Program-made: the position numbers and the translations under genes
Notes under the pieces: generated by a model
The model's database searches: none
The model's input: only the letters and a program-made list of their open reading frames with translations
Told to the model about the DNA's origin: nothing
Shown here: in pieces, positions 21,279-31,472 of the stretch
Position numbering within the stretch: position 1 is the stretch's first letter
Layout: each line of letters opens with the position of its first letter
From: Nannochloropsis oceanica
Taxonomy: Eukaryota > Sar > Eustigmatophyceae > Eustigmatales > Monodopsidaceae
Direction: 5' to 3'
Assembly: GCA_004519485.1 (NCBI GenBank)
Contig: CP038108.1
Coordinates: forward strand, 930,001 to 994,000
Length of the DNA stretch: 64,000 bases

Positions 21279-22676
21279 ATGGCGTCGTCATCATCCTCCT
21301 TCCGTCGGCTGGACAGGCCCGTGACCACAACAATGACAGGGCAAGGGATAAGCATCGAGCATTTGTCTCCATCCAAAATCGCTCCGCCACCGCCTAAAGC
21401 CCCAGGCACCAGGCCTTGGATCAATGGCAATACGCTCATCTCTTCGGGTAACAAGGACCTTGACAGCGTCTTGGGTGGTGGCTTGTGTCTGGGCACGCTC
21501 ACGCTGGTGGAGGAGGACCGATTTTCCGATCATGCCTTACTGCTGGGCAAATATTTTGTGGCGCAGGGCGTGAGTGGGCAGCAGCGTTGCCTCGTGGTGG
21601 GCGCGGAGGGCAGCAAGGCTGCGCTTGAGGAGACATATGTGGCCCAGCTCCCCTTTGACCTGACCTATAAGAGGAATGAACAATCGAAACAGGAGCAAGA
21701 GCAAAAGAAGCCAGCGCTGAGCTCGATACCAGCTACATCGACGAGAAGTACACCACCACCGAGTGCCCTGTCAACATTTCCTTCAGGGCTGCAACAAGCC
21801 CTTCCCACCCTTCCTTTTCTGTCAACCAAAATAGAAGACCCTCTCAGCATCGCGTGGCAGTACCGAAAATATATAGGCAAAGGCCATTCCTCCTCCTCTT
21901 CCTCCTCCTCCTCTTATTCTTCCACGTTCTGTCACAGCTACGACTTGAGCCGGACAATGCAAACCGAAGTGCTAGCGGCAGCCACCGCCCCACCCCTTCT
22001 CATAGACCTCGCCGACATCACCGACGACAACAAACACCTACAGCAAGGTAATGGAGGTAACGCACACACTAATGTCAATAGCTTGAGCCACGTCTACGAC
22101 GCCGTCGCCTCCACCCTCCAATCCCTTCCCCCTCGCACCGTCCTCCGCGTCCTTCTGAAATCCTTCCTCGCCAAAACCAGTGCGTGGCCCACCGCTTCCC
22201 CTGGGCATGCTCTCCTCCTTCTCCACTCTCTTCAACAGCTTGCCCGTGGACAGCCAATGGTCGTTCTAGTCACATTACCTTCTTGCCATCTCTCTCGAAG
22301 ACAACTTCGCCTCTTCAGCCGCGTGGCGGACACGGTCCTGGAGCTCTCCTCTTTTGCTGCACGAGGGAGGGAGGGAGGGAGGGAGGGAGGACCTCGTGAG
22401 TTTGAGGCATTTGCAGGGTTGTTGTATGTAAAGGGTTTGCAGCATATAAATGCATTGGCTCCTGTCCGAGGAACGTCGAATAAATGGGGGGTGAGGAGGG
22501 ATAGGAGAAAATTGTACATTGAACCGTTGCACTTGCCCCCTGAAGGGGTGCGGACTCTGACAGAAGATGTGGAGGAGAAGAAGGGTGGGAGAAAGAGGAA
22601 CAGAGGGAAGGTGCCGGGGATGATGTGCGCGACGGGTGGAGGGGGGGATGGAGGGGGGTCGTCCTTGGATTTTTGA
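21279..22676 (+). CDS. ELP4: Elongator complex subunit ELP4
   Basis: Part of the ELP4-5-6 subcomplex, a RecA-like ring of Elongator that works with ELP3 in modifying wobble uridines of tRNA. Single exon, 465 aa from the ATG at 21279. Hallmarks: GTRPWINGNTLISSGNKDLDSVLGGG (the start of ELP4/PAXNEB, with the LD..LGGG strand and degenerate P-loop), LTLVEEDRFSDHALLLGKYFVAQG, CLVVGAEGS, SIAWQYRKY, and FCHSYDLSRTM. The middle contains long Ser-rich and Pro/Thr-rich inserts, and a run of GGGA repeats (22364-22390) is translated as Arg-Glu-Gly-Gly in frame. The C-terminus becomes basic and Gly-rich. ELP4 is about 400-460 aa in other eukaryotes, so the length is normal. Confidence 0.88.
   Translation: MASSSSSFRRLDRPVTTTMTGQGISIEHLSPSKIAPPPPKAPGTRPWINGNTLISSGNKDLDSVLGGGLCLGTLTLVEEDRFSDHALLLGKYFVAQGVSGQQRCLVVGAEGSKAALEETYVAQLPFDLTYKRNEQSKQEQEQKKPALSSIPATSTRSTPPPSALSTFPSGLQQALPTLPFLSTKIEDPLSIAWQYRKYIGKGHSSSSSSSSSYSSTFCHSYDLSRTMQTEVLAAATAPPLLIDLADITDDNKHLQQGNGGNAHTNVNSLSHVYDAVASTLQSLPPRTVLRVLLKSFLAKTSAWPTASPGHALLLLHSLQQLARGQPMVVLVTLPSCHLSRRQLRLFSRVADTVLELSSFAARGREGGREGGPREFEAFAGLLYVKGLQHINALAPVRGTSNKWGVRRDRRKLYIEPLHLPPEGVRTLTEDVEEKKGGRKRNRGKVPGMMCATGGGGDGGGSSLDF
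22364..22390. repeat. In-frame GGGA microsatellite in ELP4
   Basis: About six GGGA units within the coding sequence, translated as REGGREGG-type residues. The same unit occurs in a PGK intron, in the PEP-mutase-like gene and in spacers of this window. Confidence 0.8.
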
Positions 22677-23186
22677 AAGACAGAGAGACATGAAGATTAA
22701 GGGCTTATCGGAAATGTGGAGAAGAGAGAGAAGAGGGGAGGGACGGAGTGAAGGATGATGTGCTGACGGGTTGGGGCGGGGTAGAGGTAGCAGGATCTTT
22801 GATCTGGTTGTGTGCTGGAAATGTTGACAGGGATCAGAAATGTCACGGATTGCAACGGTGATGGCAACGCTGGGACGTAAATTTAGGTCCTGGACCGGGT
22901 GAGGGCACGGTGCTTAAGTTGGTATAATTATCCCGTCAATTTATTGCTCAGTCAGATGGAGTGATATCGTATGTGGCTCTCTTTTTTTACATTTTTCTTC
23001 AATTTCCTCTCTTTGCCCACTTATGTCCTGTATACACACACAGAGAGAAAAACACGCACGCACACATGCACAATTACACAGGCGCTGGTACTTCCCAAAC
23101 AAAGGAAAGGCACTGAAGTTTCTCCTCGTTGCCCCTGCACTTTACCCTATCTACCCTCCATAAGAGCAGCAGCAGCAGCAATGGCG
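22677..23186. other. Intergenic between convergent genes
   Basis: 3' flanks of ELP4 and of the minus-strand J-protein. CA-rich words near 23031-23085. No gene seen. Confidence 0.55.
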
Positions 23187-24794
23187 CTATAGCCCCATCT
23201 GCTTTTTCAATTTCTGCAACTCCTCCTCCACCCCTCCCCCTCCTCCTCCGCCTTTTCCGCCGCTTCCTCCTCCTCCTGCCACAGACCTTCCCGCTCCTCC
23301 TCCACCACCACCAGCAGCAGCAGCAGCAGAACCAGCAGAGCCAGCAGTATTTGTTCTAGAGCTCGCACTCCCTTTCGCTCCCGGAGAAGCATACTTCGAA
23401 TAAGCAGACCTCCCTCCCATTCCCCACCTCAACTCCTCCGCCCTGAGCATCAAACGCCTCTGCCGTTTATCCGCACGTTTCATGTGGCCGTCCAGGTCTT
23501 GCACCCGTGCCTGCATCGCGGCCACGCGTTCAACGGCTTCGAGTTGCTTGTCCACAGCAGCCATATCTCTTGCGGCTGCTGCTGATTGGAGGGTGCGAAG
23601 CTTCCCTTTAGCGACCATCATGTCTATTTTCGCCTGCTGCTGCTTCTCTCTCAGTTTGGGAATCAGAAAATTCAAATTTTCAATTTCTTCTTGCACCTGA
23701 GGAGGAGGGAGAAGGGGAGGAGGGGGAAGGTGGGAAGGAGGAAAAGATGAGGGACGAGTTTGTGGGAGGCTTGGGCGACCATAAGGTCCCTGGAGCCTTC
23801 TTGTTCTCTTTAGCGCGGCTCAGGGATTCTTCATCTCTGTTGGGCCCGTAGAGGAAGAAAGGGAAGGAGGGTAAGGAGGAGGATGACAACGCCTGGGTAC
23901 GTGTGCATAGATAGGATAGAGGAGAAGAAAAGGGGGGCAAATGTATTATTATCTACTTACCAACGTCAAATCATCGCTCTTCAAGATCTCCTCAAACTCG
24001 GCATTGCTCTCCTCCCCGAACCCATCCACGCTGTTCTCCAAAAACTCCACGACATCCTCCAACACGCCCCGTCCTCCCTTGCTCGCCACCCCACCCACAA
24101 AATCTCGAAAAATGCTACTGAAACTATCATCGATGCTCTCCCGTGTGTCTTCGTTCGCTCCCGGCCGACGACCACCAAACCCACTAGGATCGTATTGATC
24201 GTACCATGTCCGTGACGAAGACGAAGACGACGTGCTGCCACGACCGGCCGCACCACTACCCCAGCGGCTGCTGTATCCTCCTCCATGCATGCCTCTAGCC
24301 AAATCGTAGCCTTTGCGGGCCTCGGCGTCTGAGAGGACTTTGTAGGCTTCGCAGACCCGCTTGAATGTCTCGGATGCATCAGGTGCCTTGTTGACATCGG
24401 GATGGGTTTGCAGCGCCAAGCGGCGGTAGGCACGTTTTATGTCATTCAAGCTCGCAGTTTTATCTATATTCAGCCGTCCATAATAATCTTGCTTGGCGTC
24501 AAACTTTACTTTCATGGCCAGCATGCCTGACCGGCGCGAGCGCTGCTGGGCTGCTGATGCTGGTCTTGCACCCCAAACCACGTCTGAAGTACGTGTTGAC
24601 GGAGCCTTGGCCGTCCGGGTGAAGTCCATTAGGCTTCTGATGCTGTTTCCGTCGCCGCAGAAGAAGGCAAACGCCTCACAGCAGGAGGACGAGTAGCAGA
24701 TGAGGAGGAGGACGAGCACGACGTTCAGGCTGGGTGAGGTGGCCAGAGGAGGCCGGCGGCCGGCTGCATTTCTTTTTGGTCTCGAGGGCAGCAT
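23187..24794 (-). CDS. Plastid-targeted DnaJ-domain protein with C-terminal coiled coil
   Basis: Two exons, 23961-24794 and 23187-23696, join in phase 0 (about 447 aa). From the chosen ATG at 24794 the protein opens with a basic n-region, a hydrophobic core ([14 protein letters not shown]) and CCEAFAFF, close to the AFAP-type cleavage motif of ochrophyte plastid preproteins; an Arg/Ser/Ala-rich transit stretch follows. The J domain spans about residues 107-168 and is complete: [26 protein letters not shown] with the Hsp70-activating HPD, and [22 protein letters not shown]. Next come Ser/Gly-rich and acidic linkers. Exon 2 encodes a Gln/Lys-rich coiled coil ([19 protein letters not shown]...), a Gly-rich stretch and a final short amphipathic helix, with no CxxCxGxG zinc finger, so it is a type III J-protein. 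It would act as an Hsp70 co-chaperone in the plastid. Upstream in-frame ATGs near 24957 would bury the signal peptide. Confidence 0.85.
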
Positions 24795-25196
24795 CTCAGC
24801 TGATAAAAGGTGCTGCTGGGCATGGAAGTGGTTTTGGTCGTGGGTTATAAGTTCAGAATGGATAAGATGCTTTCTTTCGCGTCTGAGGCATGGACGCACA
24901 CGCATCAGAGCACCGACCTCAAGGCTTCCTCCGGGCTGCTCAGCGAACAGACTCATCATGACTTGGGAGTATCTTGCCACCAACGGTCATATATGTCCAC
25001 GCCCACGGACCGAGCGGCTCGCGCACCTTCTACAGGTCCCTGCCTATCTCTACCATACACGCTACAGCATTCAAGATCATGGTGTTGCCTCCGCTGCCCC
25101 AAAAAGCAATACAACCTCCCCACCGTGCCCATGTCCACCACTCACCACTCATGGTGTTCTATCCTTCCATTTCCTTCTCTCTCCAAAGCACCCACC
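24795..25196. promoter_or_regulatory. Divergent spacer, J-protein / DDX18
   Basis: Four hundred bases between the two starts. The plus-strand helicase frame is open through it, but that part lacks helicase-like content and overlaps the antisense J-protein frame, so I read it as promoter and leader rather than coding. Confidence 0.45.
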
Positions 25197-27236
25197 ATGG
25201 GGAAGCAAAAAAAGCTGCAGCAGCAGCAGCAGATCCAGCAGGCAAAGAGGGTAGCCAAAGTAACCAAGAGTCTGACCCAACCCAAGATCAAGGCAGCAAA
25301 CAAGGCCCAACGCAAGGAGCTTGAAGCACGGATGACCCAGCGCCAAAAGGAGGAGGCAGCCAAGCGCAAGCAAGAGGTGGGGTCCGATGTAGAAGAAAAG
25401 GAGAATGAAAGTGATGAAGAGGACGAGGCGGAGGGATTTGGTGGGGGAGCAAGCAGCAGCAACGATAGCCAGGTGGTGCAAGACGATGACGATGAAGATG
25501 AAGCGGAAGAGGAGGAGGAAGAGGAGCAAGTCCCTTTGGTGCCCGCCAAGCGCAAGGCTGAACCGTCAGTATCGAAGGCCCAAACAAATAAGAAAACTAG
25601 AGACGAGAGTGGAAATGCTGCGACTGCTTTGCCCGAGACGCCCCGCATGGAGGAAAGTGCTGTTAGCACCACGACAAGCTGTACTAGCAGCAGCAGTAGA
25701 AGCAGCAGCAGCAGCAGCAGCAGCAACGGCAACGGCACGGTCTTCTTCGCCAACCAGCCTTTCGACGAGCTCCCCATCTCGGACGCCACAAAACTTGCGC
25801 TGAAAGCGCTCAAATTCGTGAACATGACACACATTCAATCTCTTGCCATTCCCCCCCTCCTCACGGGAAAGGACGTTGTGGGTGCCGCCAAGACTGGTTC
25901 GGGCAAGACGCTCGCGTTCCTCGTGCCAGTGATTGAGCTGTTATCTAAGGTCAAGTGGGCCAATCGGAATGGGACGGGAGCGGTCATTATCAGTCCGACC
26001 CGTGAGTTGTCGTTGCAGATCTATGGAGTGTTGCGTGACTTGTGCGAGGAGGGGAAGCATTCCTTGACGCACGGTTTGGTGATGGGTGGGGCCAATCGGA
26101 GGGCGGAGGCGGAGAGGCTAGTGAAGGGGGTGGGGATCTTGGTGGCGACCCCGGGGAGGTTGTTGGATCACTTGCAGAATACCAAGGGGTTTGTGTTTCG
26201 AAATTTGCAGGTATTGGTGATTGATGAGGCGGACCGTATTTTGGAGCAGGGTTTCGAGGAGGACATGCACCAGATCATTAAGATTCTGCCCAAGACACGG
26301 CAGACGATGCTGTTTAGCGCGACCCAGACCAAAAAGGTGGAGGATTTGACGCGGTTATCGATACAGGGGCGGCCGGTTTTCGTGGGGGCGCATGAGGAGA
26401 GTCTGGTGGCGACTGTAGGGGGTTTGGAGCAGGGATATGTGGTTTGTCCCTCGGATAAGCGGTTCTTATTGCTGTTCACGTTTTTGAAAAGGAACAAGCA
26501 TAAGAAGATCATGGTGTTTTTTTCGTCTTGTAACAGTGTCAAATTTCACGCGGAGCTGCTGAACTACATCGATTTGCCAGTGATGGACATCCATGGCCGC
26601 CAGAAGCAACAGCGTCGAACCACCACGTTCTTCCAATTCTGCCGACAAGAAACTGGAATTCTTCTGTGCACAGACGTCGCGGCTCGAGGGTTGGACATCC
26701 CTGCGGTGGACTGGATCATCCAGTACGACCCTCCCGATGACCCCAGGGAGTACATTCATCGAGTGGGGCGGACGGCGCGTGGCTCAGAGGGAAAGGGACG
26801 GGCGCTGTTATTCTTAACAGCGGAAGAGGTGGGTTTTTTGAAGTACCTGCGTGCAGCTAAGGTTGCTTTGAATGAGTATGAGTTTCCGGAGAAGAAGGTG
26901 GCGAACGTCCAGGCGCAGTTGACGAAGCTAGTGGAGAAGAATTATTATTTGAATAAGTCGGCGAGAGATGCGTATAGGTCTTATTTGCTTGCATATGCCT
27001 CACATTCGCACAAGGACATTTTCAATGTGCACGAACTGGACTTACAGGCGGTGGCCAGGGCGTTTGGATTTTCGGTGCCCCCACGGGTGGATATCAATTT
27101 GAGTAGTAAGGGTCCAAAGGGGAGAATGAAGAGCACAAACAAGGATAAAAAATTTGGAAGTACCGGGCATGCATTCTCGGCCAACAATCCTTATGGGAAG
27201 AGGGGGGCAGGGGATGCACGGCAATTTACGCGGTAA
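25197..27236 (+). CDS. DDX18: DEAD-box RNA helicase, Has1/DDX18 type (ribosome assembly)
   Basis: ATP-dependent RNA helicase of the nucleolus, needed for 60S and 40S subunit maturation. Single exon, 679 aa from ATG 25197. The N-terminal 170 residues are Lys/Gln-rich and then acidic with a poly-Ser run, typical of nucleolar helicases. Motifs in order: [20 protein letters not shown] and [12 protein letters not shown] (Q motif), AAKTGSGKT (I), PTRELSLQ (Ia), [20 protein letters not shown] (Ib), [17 protein letters not shown] (II), LFSATQT (III), [11 protein letters not shown] (IV), [23 protein letters not shown] (V) and HRVGRTAR (VI). The C-terminus has [20 protein letters not shown] and [10 protein letters not shown], which are specific to Has1/DDX18 among DEAD-box proteins. 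Complete and undamaged. Confidence 0.96.
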   Translation: MGKQKKLQQQQQIQQAKRVAKVTKSLTQPKIKAANKAQRKELEARMTQRQKEEAAKRKQEVGSDVEEKENESDEEDEAEGFGGGASSSNDSQVVQDDDDEDEAEEEEEEEQVPLVPAKRKAEPSVSKAQTNKKTRDESGNAATALPETPRMEESAVSTTTSCTSSSSRSSSSSSSSNGNGTVFFANQPFDELPISDATKLALKALKFVNMTHIQSLAIPPLLTGKDVVGAAKTGSGKTLAFLVPVIELLSKVKWANRNGTGAVIISPTRELSLQIYGVLRDLCEEGKHSLTHGLVMGGANRRAEAERLVKGVGILVATPGRLLDHLQNTKGFVFRNLQVLVIDEADRILEQGFEEDMHQIIKILPKTRQTMLFSATQTKKVEDLTRLSIQGRPVFVGAHEESLVATVGGLEQGYVVCPSDKRFLLLFTFLKRNKHKKIMVFFSSCNSVKFHAELLNYIDLPVMDIHGRQKQQRRTTTFFQFCRQETGILLCTDVAARGLDIPAVDWIIQYDPPDDPREYIHRVGRTARGSEGKGRALLFLTAEEVGFLKYLRAAKVALNEYEFPEKKVANVQAQLTKLVEKNYYLNKSARDAYRSYLLAYASHSHKDIFNVHELDLQAVARAFGFSVPPRVDINLSSKGPKGRMKSTNKDKKFGSTGHAFSANNPYGKRGAGDARQFTR

Positions 27237-27577
27237 GGCAGATGTGTGGAAAGAAACGAAGGAGGGAATGGGGGAGACGAAAGGAAGGGAGACGTGGATG
27301 GGGGAGCGTATATATCAGTCATGATTGATGTCACGAGCCGAAAGTCAAGAATTCAATACGTCGCGTGGCCATTTTAATTCATGTGTCCCTTATTTATCGG
27401 TTAATCGCGCGAATGGCAGCGTGAGAGCCTTTGGTACAAATGGCGGCTTGGGAGCCTTTGATATTGCTTCCCTTGCCCGCTGCATTCATTGTCCCCTTCA
27501 TTACCACCAAAAAAGAAACCTAAACTGAGTCAAGAGCGCTTCATAGTGCTCATTTAATACTTTCTACCTTTTCAATC
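27237..27577. other. Intergenic
   Basis: 3' flank of the helicase and leader of the small gene that follows. Nothing else recognised. Confidence 0.5.
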
Positions 27578-27943
27578 ATGTCCTTTCACGTTTGGCTTGG
27601 TGTTGTTATGCTTGTTAGTGGCAGCGCTGAGGAACGCTGGCCCATGGATCTTTCTTGGCTACGTGCGACTTGCCTCGACATCTCTCTTGAGAAGCTAGTC
27701 GCGAAAGGCTCTGAACCAGACAAATGTTGGATACTGTACGGAGCGTTCGCAGCCCTAAATGCAGTTTTGTACGCAGAAAAGCCATCTTCGTTTACTGTCG
27801 ACCTCCTCTCCCTATCGCATCATGATGAGACGCTGCAGCTACGTGCAACACTGAACCCTGAACACGCCTGTGCTAGGTCACCACGTCATCCTAATCATTA
27901 TCCCTTCCAAAGTTACAGGCACTGGTCCAGGTCCACGTGTTGA
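27578..27943 (+). CDS. Small protein of unknown function
   Basis: An ATG-started frame of 121 aa sits alone between the helicase and the SUMO ligase. Its composition looks protein-like: balanced, few simple repeats, and alternating hydrophobic patterns such as ILYGAFAALNAVL and FTVDLLSLSHHDETLQLRAT. The second half vaguely resembles the alpha-beta pattern of small RNase P subunits (Rpp14/Pop5), but no family-specific residues convince me. A possible 43-nt intron near the end (donor after 27875, acceptor AG at about 27918) would only remove a short stretch before the same stop. No membrane segment or targeting signal is clear. It could be a real small gene or chance; I think the former is slightly more likely. 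Confidence 0.4.
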   Translation: MSFHVWLGVVMLVSGSAEERWPMDLSWLRATCLDISLEKLVAKGSEPDKCWILYGAFAALNAVLYAEKPSSFTVDLLSLSHHDETLQLRATLNPEHACARSPRHPNHYPFQSYRHWSRSTC

Positions 27944-28237
27944 CCAGGCCAAGGAGCTGCGCCGAATGGGAGCACACTCACATTTTAGCCTGCCCGCCGT
28001 GCGTTAAACCCAGTTAAACCCAGCATCCATTTCCTCCGACGAAGCCAAGGCCACCTCTTCATCCGAGAGGTTGTGTGACCTCACAACGTGTGACTTCTAT
28101 TGTGCTCCAAAACAGAGCAGGTGAACGAAGAGCAACGCAACGCAGCAGGCTGTGTTTTTTAAGAAACAGAGCAGTCTTCAGGGCCGAGCTAGGCCCCCCC
28201 GCGCCAACCAAGTAGGCAGGGCTCATCGCTTGCAACC
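27944..28237. other. Short intergenic spacer
   Basis: Leader of the SUMO ligase gene. A repeated AAACCCAG word occurs near 28006-28024. Nothing else seen. Confidence 0.45.
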
Positions 28238-30787
28238 ATGGCTGGCCAGGTCATGGATATCAACAAATGGTGTGGACCGGAGGATTACGCGCGATTCAAA
28301 GAAGTTTTGGCGTGTGAGTTAAACAAATTGCGCATCGTGGACATCAAGGTCGTCCTTACTCACATGCGCCTAGCCAAGTCGGGCAACAAGGCCGAAATGA
28401 TGCAACGGATCGAGAATACCATCGCGGTGCTCAACAGCCAGCAACGCTTTGCAGAACGGGACAGCTGTATTGAGGTGATACGCAATATCGTTCAGGAAGT
28501 GAGGGGGTTCAGTCAATTGCCGACCCTTGGGCCAAACCGATCTCGCAACCCCTCGACAAGCATAGCTGCTGGTACCCATGGTGGTAGCGTTGGCGGAGGT
28601 GGCAGTGGAGGAGAGACAAGCAGCAGTTCTTTCATGATGCGCTTGAATGTTGGTAATGCCGCTGGCAGTGGGGGTGCTTGGGGGGGCGGAGGGGCATCTG
28701 CCTCATCATTGACCAACGTGCATGCTTTGGCTATGCTGGGTCGGACCCCAACAGGGTTTGGTGCTGTTGGTGGAGGAGTATCAAAAGGATCGAATGTGCT
28801 GATTCAGTGCGTGTGCGGGCAGAATGCAAGGACTGGGGATGAGGTGGTGTGTTCGGAGTGTAATAAAGTCTTCCACAACCAATGTTATGGCATCTCCATG
28901 CGATCCCGTAACAAGCTCTACCCCGCCCGGTGCTTCCTCTGCCTCTCCTTAAAGCAAAATCCTTTCTACGAAGTAATCGAGACTATCGTCAACCCCACCC
29001 GCATCTCCAGGCGGTCCAAGGTCGAATCCACGGTGGCCGTCAAAGTCAGCATGCAAACCCAAACCGAGGTCAACCTCTCTCGCCGCGCCGGCCCCCAAAA
29101 AGCAGGCATCCTCTCCATCCTCGTCCGCTGCTTTCCCCTCAACCTCTTGGAAATGGTCAAGCCGAAGCCCGGGCAAGAGCTCATAGACCAGCAGCATAAA
29201 CCTCCCTACTACCCCACTCATTGCTGGCCCCTTGAGTCTCAGCTCTTGGTTAACAACTTGCCGGTAGCGATAAAGCAACGACAGGTCTATTTCTGTGGTG
29301 TGCAACGGAAATGGAAGGGGCAGTCCGAGCCCGTGGACATCTACAATTTCTGTCGCTCGGGAATTAATCGTCTTACCCTTGTCCACAACGACCCCGACAA
29401 GCACTTCGTCCTCCTCGTTCAGGTTGTTCGATCTGTCTCAGTCGAGCAGCTGCAGCAGCGCGTGATCTCCTCCCCTGATACTCCCAGTGCGGCTGAAAGT
29501 CTTGAGAGAATCTGCCAGTCTTTCAAGGCATGCTCGATCGATTCAGATGGTGAGGGTGAGACGCCCATGGCCACGGTGACGCGGCTTTCTCTCCGTTGTC
29601 CGCTGGGCCTGACGCATATCCAAACCCCGGCCCGAGGGAAGGAGTGTCAGCACTTGCAGTGTTTTGATTTGGGGACTTTCTTGAGATATAATGAACGGGG
29701 TTCAGCGGCGGGATGGAAGTGTGGGGTATGTCACGCAGGGTTAACCGTGGAGGGGTTGCAGGTCGATGCATTTATGAGGGACATTCTTGAGGAGCTGAAG
29801 GAGCGGAGGGATGGGGGGGAGGGGGAGGAGTTGGACTCGATTCAAATAAATGATAAAGGGGAATGGAAGCTGTTTAATTCGAGTAAGGCCGCAGAGGAAC
29901 GCGCAAACAACCGAAAGAGGAAGGCGGAGGTTGCAACGGAGGCTGAGGGGGGGGGAGAAAGAGGAGGAGGACGAGGAGAAGAAGGGAGAAGAGGGGGAGG
30001 AGGAGGAGGGGCGGTGAGTGTGGATGTTGATGATGATGGTGTGGCAGTCTTGACAGAGGCGGGTTCGAGGAGGTCTTCGGCGGGAGGGGGAGAGGGTGGA
30101 AGTGGAAGTGGGGGCCAGCAGCAGAACGAGGGGGAGGGAGGGTGGGAAGGACAAAGAGGAGGGGAAGGAAGGGGAGGAGGAGGGCGGCCAGTGGGGGCGT
30201 CGGTTGCGATTGACCTTACTGTGAGCAGTGACGAGGAGCCTGAGGACAACGGAAAGGGAAACATGGACGAGGAAGAGGACGAGGAAGGGTTGGTGAAGAG
30301 TAGCCGAAAGCGCCGCGGGCGGTTTATCGAAGACGACGAGTCAGAGGATGAGGACGAGAACGAGGCTGAGGGACGGGGTGAGAAGCACCACGCGGGCACC
30401 GTCGAAGGGATGCGACATCATCCCGCCATTTGTGCTGCTGCTACCACCACTGCCCTTGGGAATGCTGATTCTGCGACCGCCCGGCGCCTTCCCCTCGCAC
30501 CCGCTTCCGCGCTCGCATCAGTCCCTGCACCCTTTGCGGCTCCTACGGCCGAGCCGGCAGAGCCAACAGCGCCTGCATCCATCCATACCCATGCCGCAGC
30601 GTTATCCCCTACTCCCTCAGCAGCAGGAACAGGAACAGCAATACTCCCCAGGTCTGTGCAAGCAGTAGCACCAGCAGCACAAGCAGCAGCAGTGGCGATA
30701 TCAGAGCCCGCAGGCTCTGGAGGAGAGGCGCTGTCGATGTCAAATGAACTAACTCTTCCCAATGACATAAATGACCTGTGGGCATGA
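28238..30787 (+). CDS. SIZ1: SIZ/PIAS-type SUMO E3 ligase (SAP-PHD-PINIT-SP-RING)
   Basis: Helps the E2 Ubc9 pass SUMO to nuclear proteins. Single exon, 849 aa. N-terminal SAP-like region (VDIKVVLTHMRLAKSGNKAEMMQRIE, about residues 33-58) for DNA binding. PHD finger near 188-232 (CVCG..., VVCSECNKVFHNQCYG, ARCFLC). PINIT-like region about 240-430 (ILVRCFPLN, YYPTHCWPLESQLLVNNLP, IYNFCRSGINRLTLVH). SP-RING about 450-500 (LSLRCPLGLTHIQTPARG, CQHLQCFDLGTFLRYN, WKCGVCHAGLTVEGLQVD). A SUMO-interaction motif VAIDLTVSSDEE, with the usual acidic flank, lies about 656-667. The PHD makes this the plant/fungal SIZ plan rather than the animal PIAS plan. The region 540-850 is low complexity (Gly/Glu, then Ala/Pro). 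Domain order is complete; confident. Confidence 0.93.
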   Translation: MAGQVMDINKWCGPEDYARFKEVLACELNKLRIVDIKVVLTHMRLAKSGNKAEMMQRIENTIAVLNSQQRFAERDSCIEVIRNIVQEVRGFSQLPTLGPNRSRNPSTSIAAGTHGGSVGGGGSGGETSSSSFMMRLNVGNAAGSGGAWGGGGASASSLTNVHALAMLGRTPTGFGAVGGGVSKGSNVLIQCVCGQNARTGDEVVCSECNKVFHNQCYGISMRSRNKLYPARCFLCLSLKQNPFYEVIETIVNPTRISRRSKVESTVAVKVSMQTQTEVNLSRRAGPQKAGILSILVRCFPLNLLEMVKPKPGQELIDQQHKPPYYPTHCWPLESQLLVNNLPVAIKQRQVYFCGVQRKWKGQSEPVDIYNFCRSGINRLTLVHNDPDKHFVLLVQVVRSVSVEQLQQRVISSPDTPSAAESLERICQSFKACSIDSDGEGETPMATVTRLSLRCPLGLTHIQTPARGKECQHLQCFDLGTFLRYNERGSAAGWKCGVCHAGLTVEGLQVDAFMRDILEELKERRDGGEGEELDSIQINDKGEWKLFNSSKAAEERANNRKRKAEVATEAEGGGERGGGRGEEGRRGGGGGGAVSVDVDDDGVAVLTEAGSRRSSAGGGEGGSGSGGQQQNEGEGGWEGQRGGEGRGGGGRPVGASVAIDLTVSSDEEPEDNGKGNMDEEEDEEGLVKSSRKRRGRFIEDDESEDEDENEAEGRGEKHHAGTVEGMRHHPAICAAATTTALGNADSATARRLPLAPASALASVPAPFAAPTAEPAEPTAPASIHTHAAALSPTPSAAGTGTAILPRSVQAVAPAAQAAAVAISEPAGSGGEALSMSNELTLPNDINDLWA

Positions 30788-31472
30788 ATGAGGGAAGAAA
30801 GCGGAGAAGGAGGAGACTTCCAAGTGAAAATTGTTCGTCCCACGGACGTATTGACAAGTGGGCAGAGGGGGGGAAAGGGAGCAAAGAGAATAGAAGAATG
30901 TACATAAACACAAGTAGTAGTAGCAGAGGGGGGGAAAGGGAGCAAAGAGAATAGAAGAATGTACATAAACACAAGTAGTAGGAGAAGAAAAAGGGTCCGG
31001 CGGAATTTCGTAATGTGTTGTGTGTGGGGAAAGACTGTGGTCACGGAGACGGAGGCAATGAGAGGATGAGTGAACGAGTGGTCGAGAGAGGGAAGACGAG
31101 TTGGGGTAGAGTTGCGAATGACGGGCAGCAGCTATCGAAGGGGAAACCCAAGAGAGGGATTGCGGCGGCACCAAGAAATGTACATCTATTTAGATAGAGA
31201 ATGAAAGTAGGAGAGAGTAAGGAACGCGAAAGATGTGGAGGATGGGGGAAAGCGGCGGGAGGTAAATGGGTAAACGAGTTAGTCAGTGTACACACCAGCT
31301 ACCATAAATGAAATCAAGAATCATATCACTCCATACGCTCGTTCTAAAATCACACATATAAAAAATTATGTGCCCTTGCTCTTCTTGCTATCTTCCTCTT
31401 CCTTCACTTTCTGTTGCCATCTTCCCTTCTATAAGTGTCTTTATACAAGAATACTCAATTGTACTTACACAT
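30788..31472. other. Intergenic between convergent genes
   Basis: 3' flanks of the SUMO ligase and the asparagine-synthetase-like gene. Contains a 61-bp tandem duplication (separate entry). No gene seen. Confidence 0.55.
30862..30982. repeat. 61-bp unit duplicated in tandem
   Basis: Copies begin at 30862 and 30923, each starting GCAGAGGGGGGGAAAGGGAG and ending ACAAGTAGTAG. They are almost identical, so the duplication is recent. It lies in the probable 3' flank of the SUMO ligase gene. Confidence 0.9.

Noticed and set aside
24810-25196. N-terminal extension of the DDX18-like helicase
   Set aside because: The frame is open but overlaps the antisense J-protein start, and the ATG at 25197 has a better context and a typical Has1-like N-terminus.
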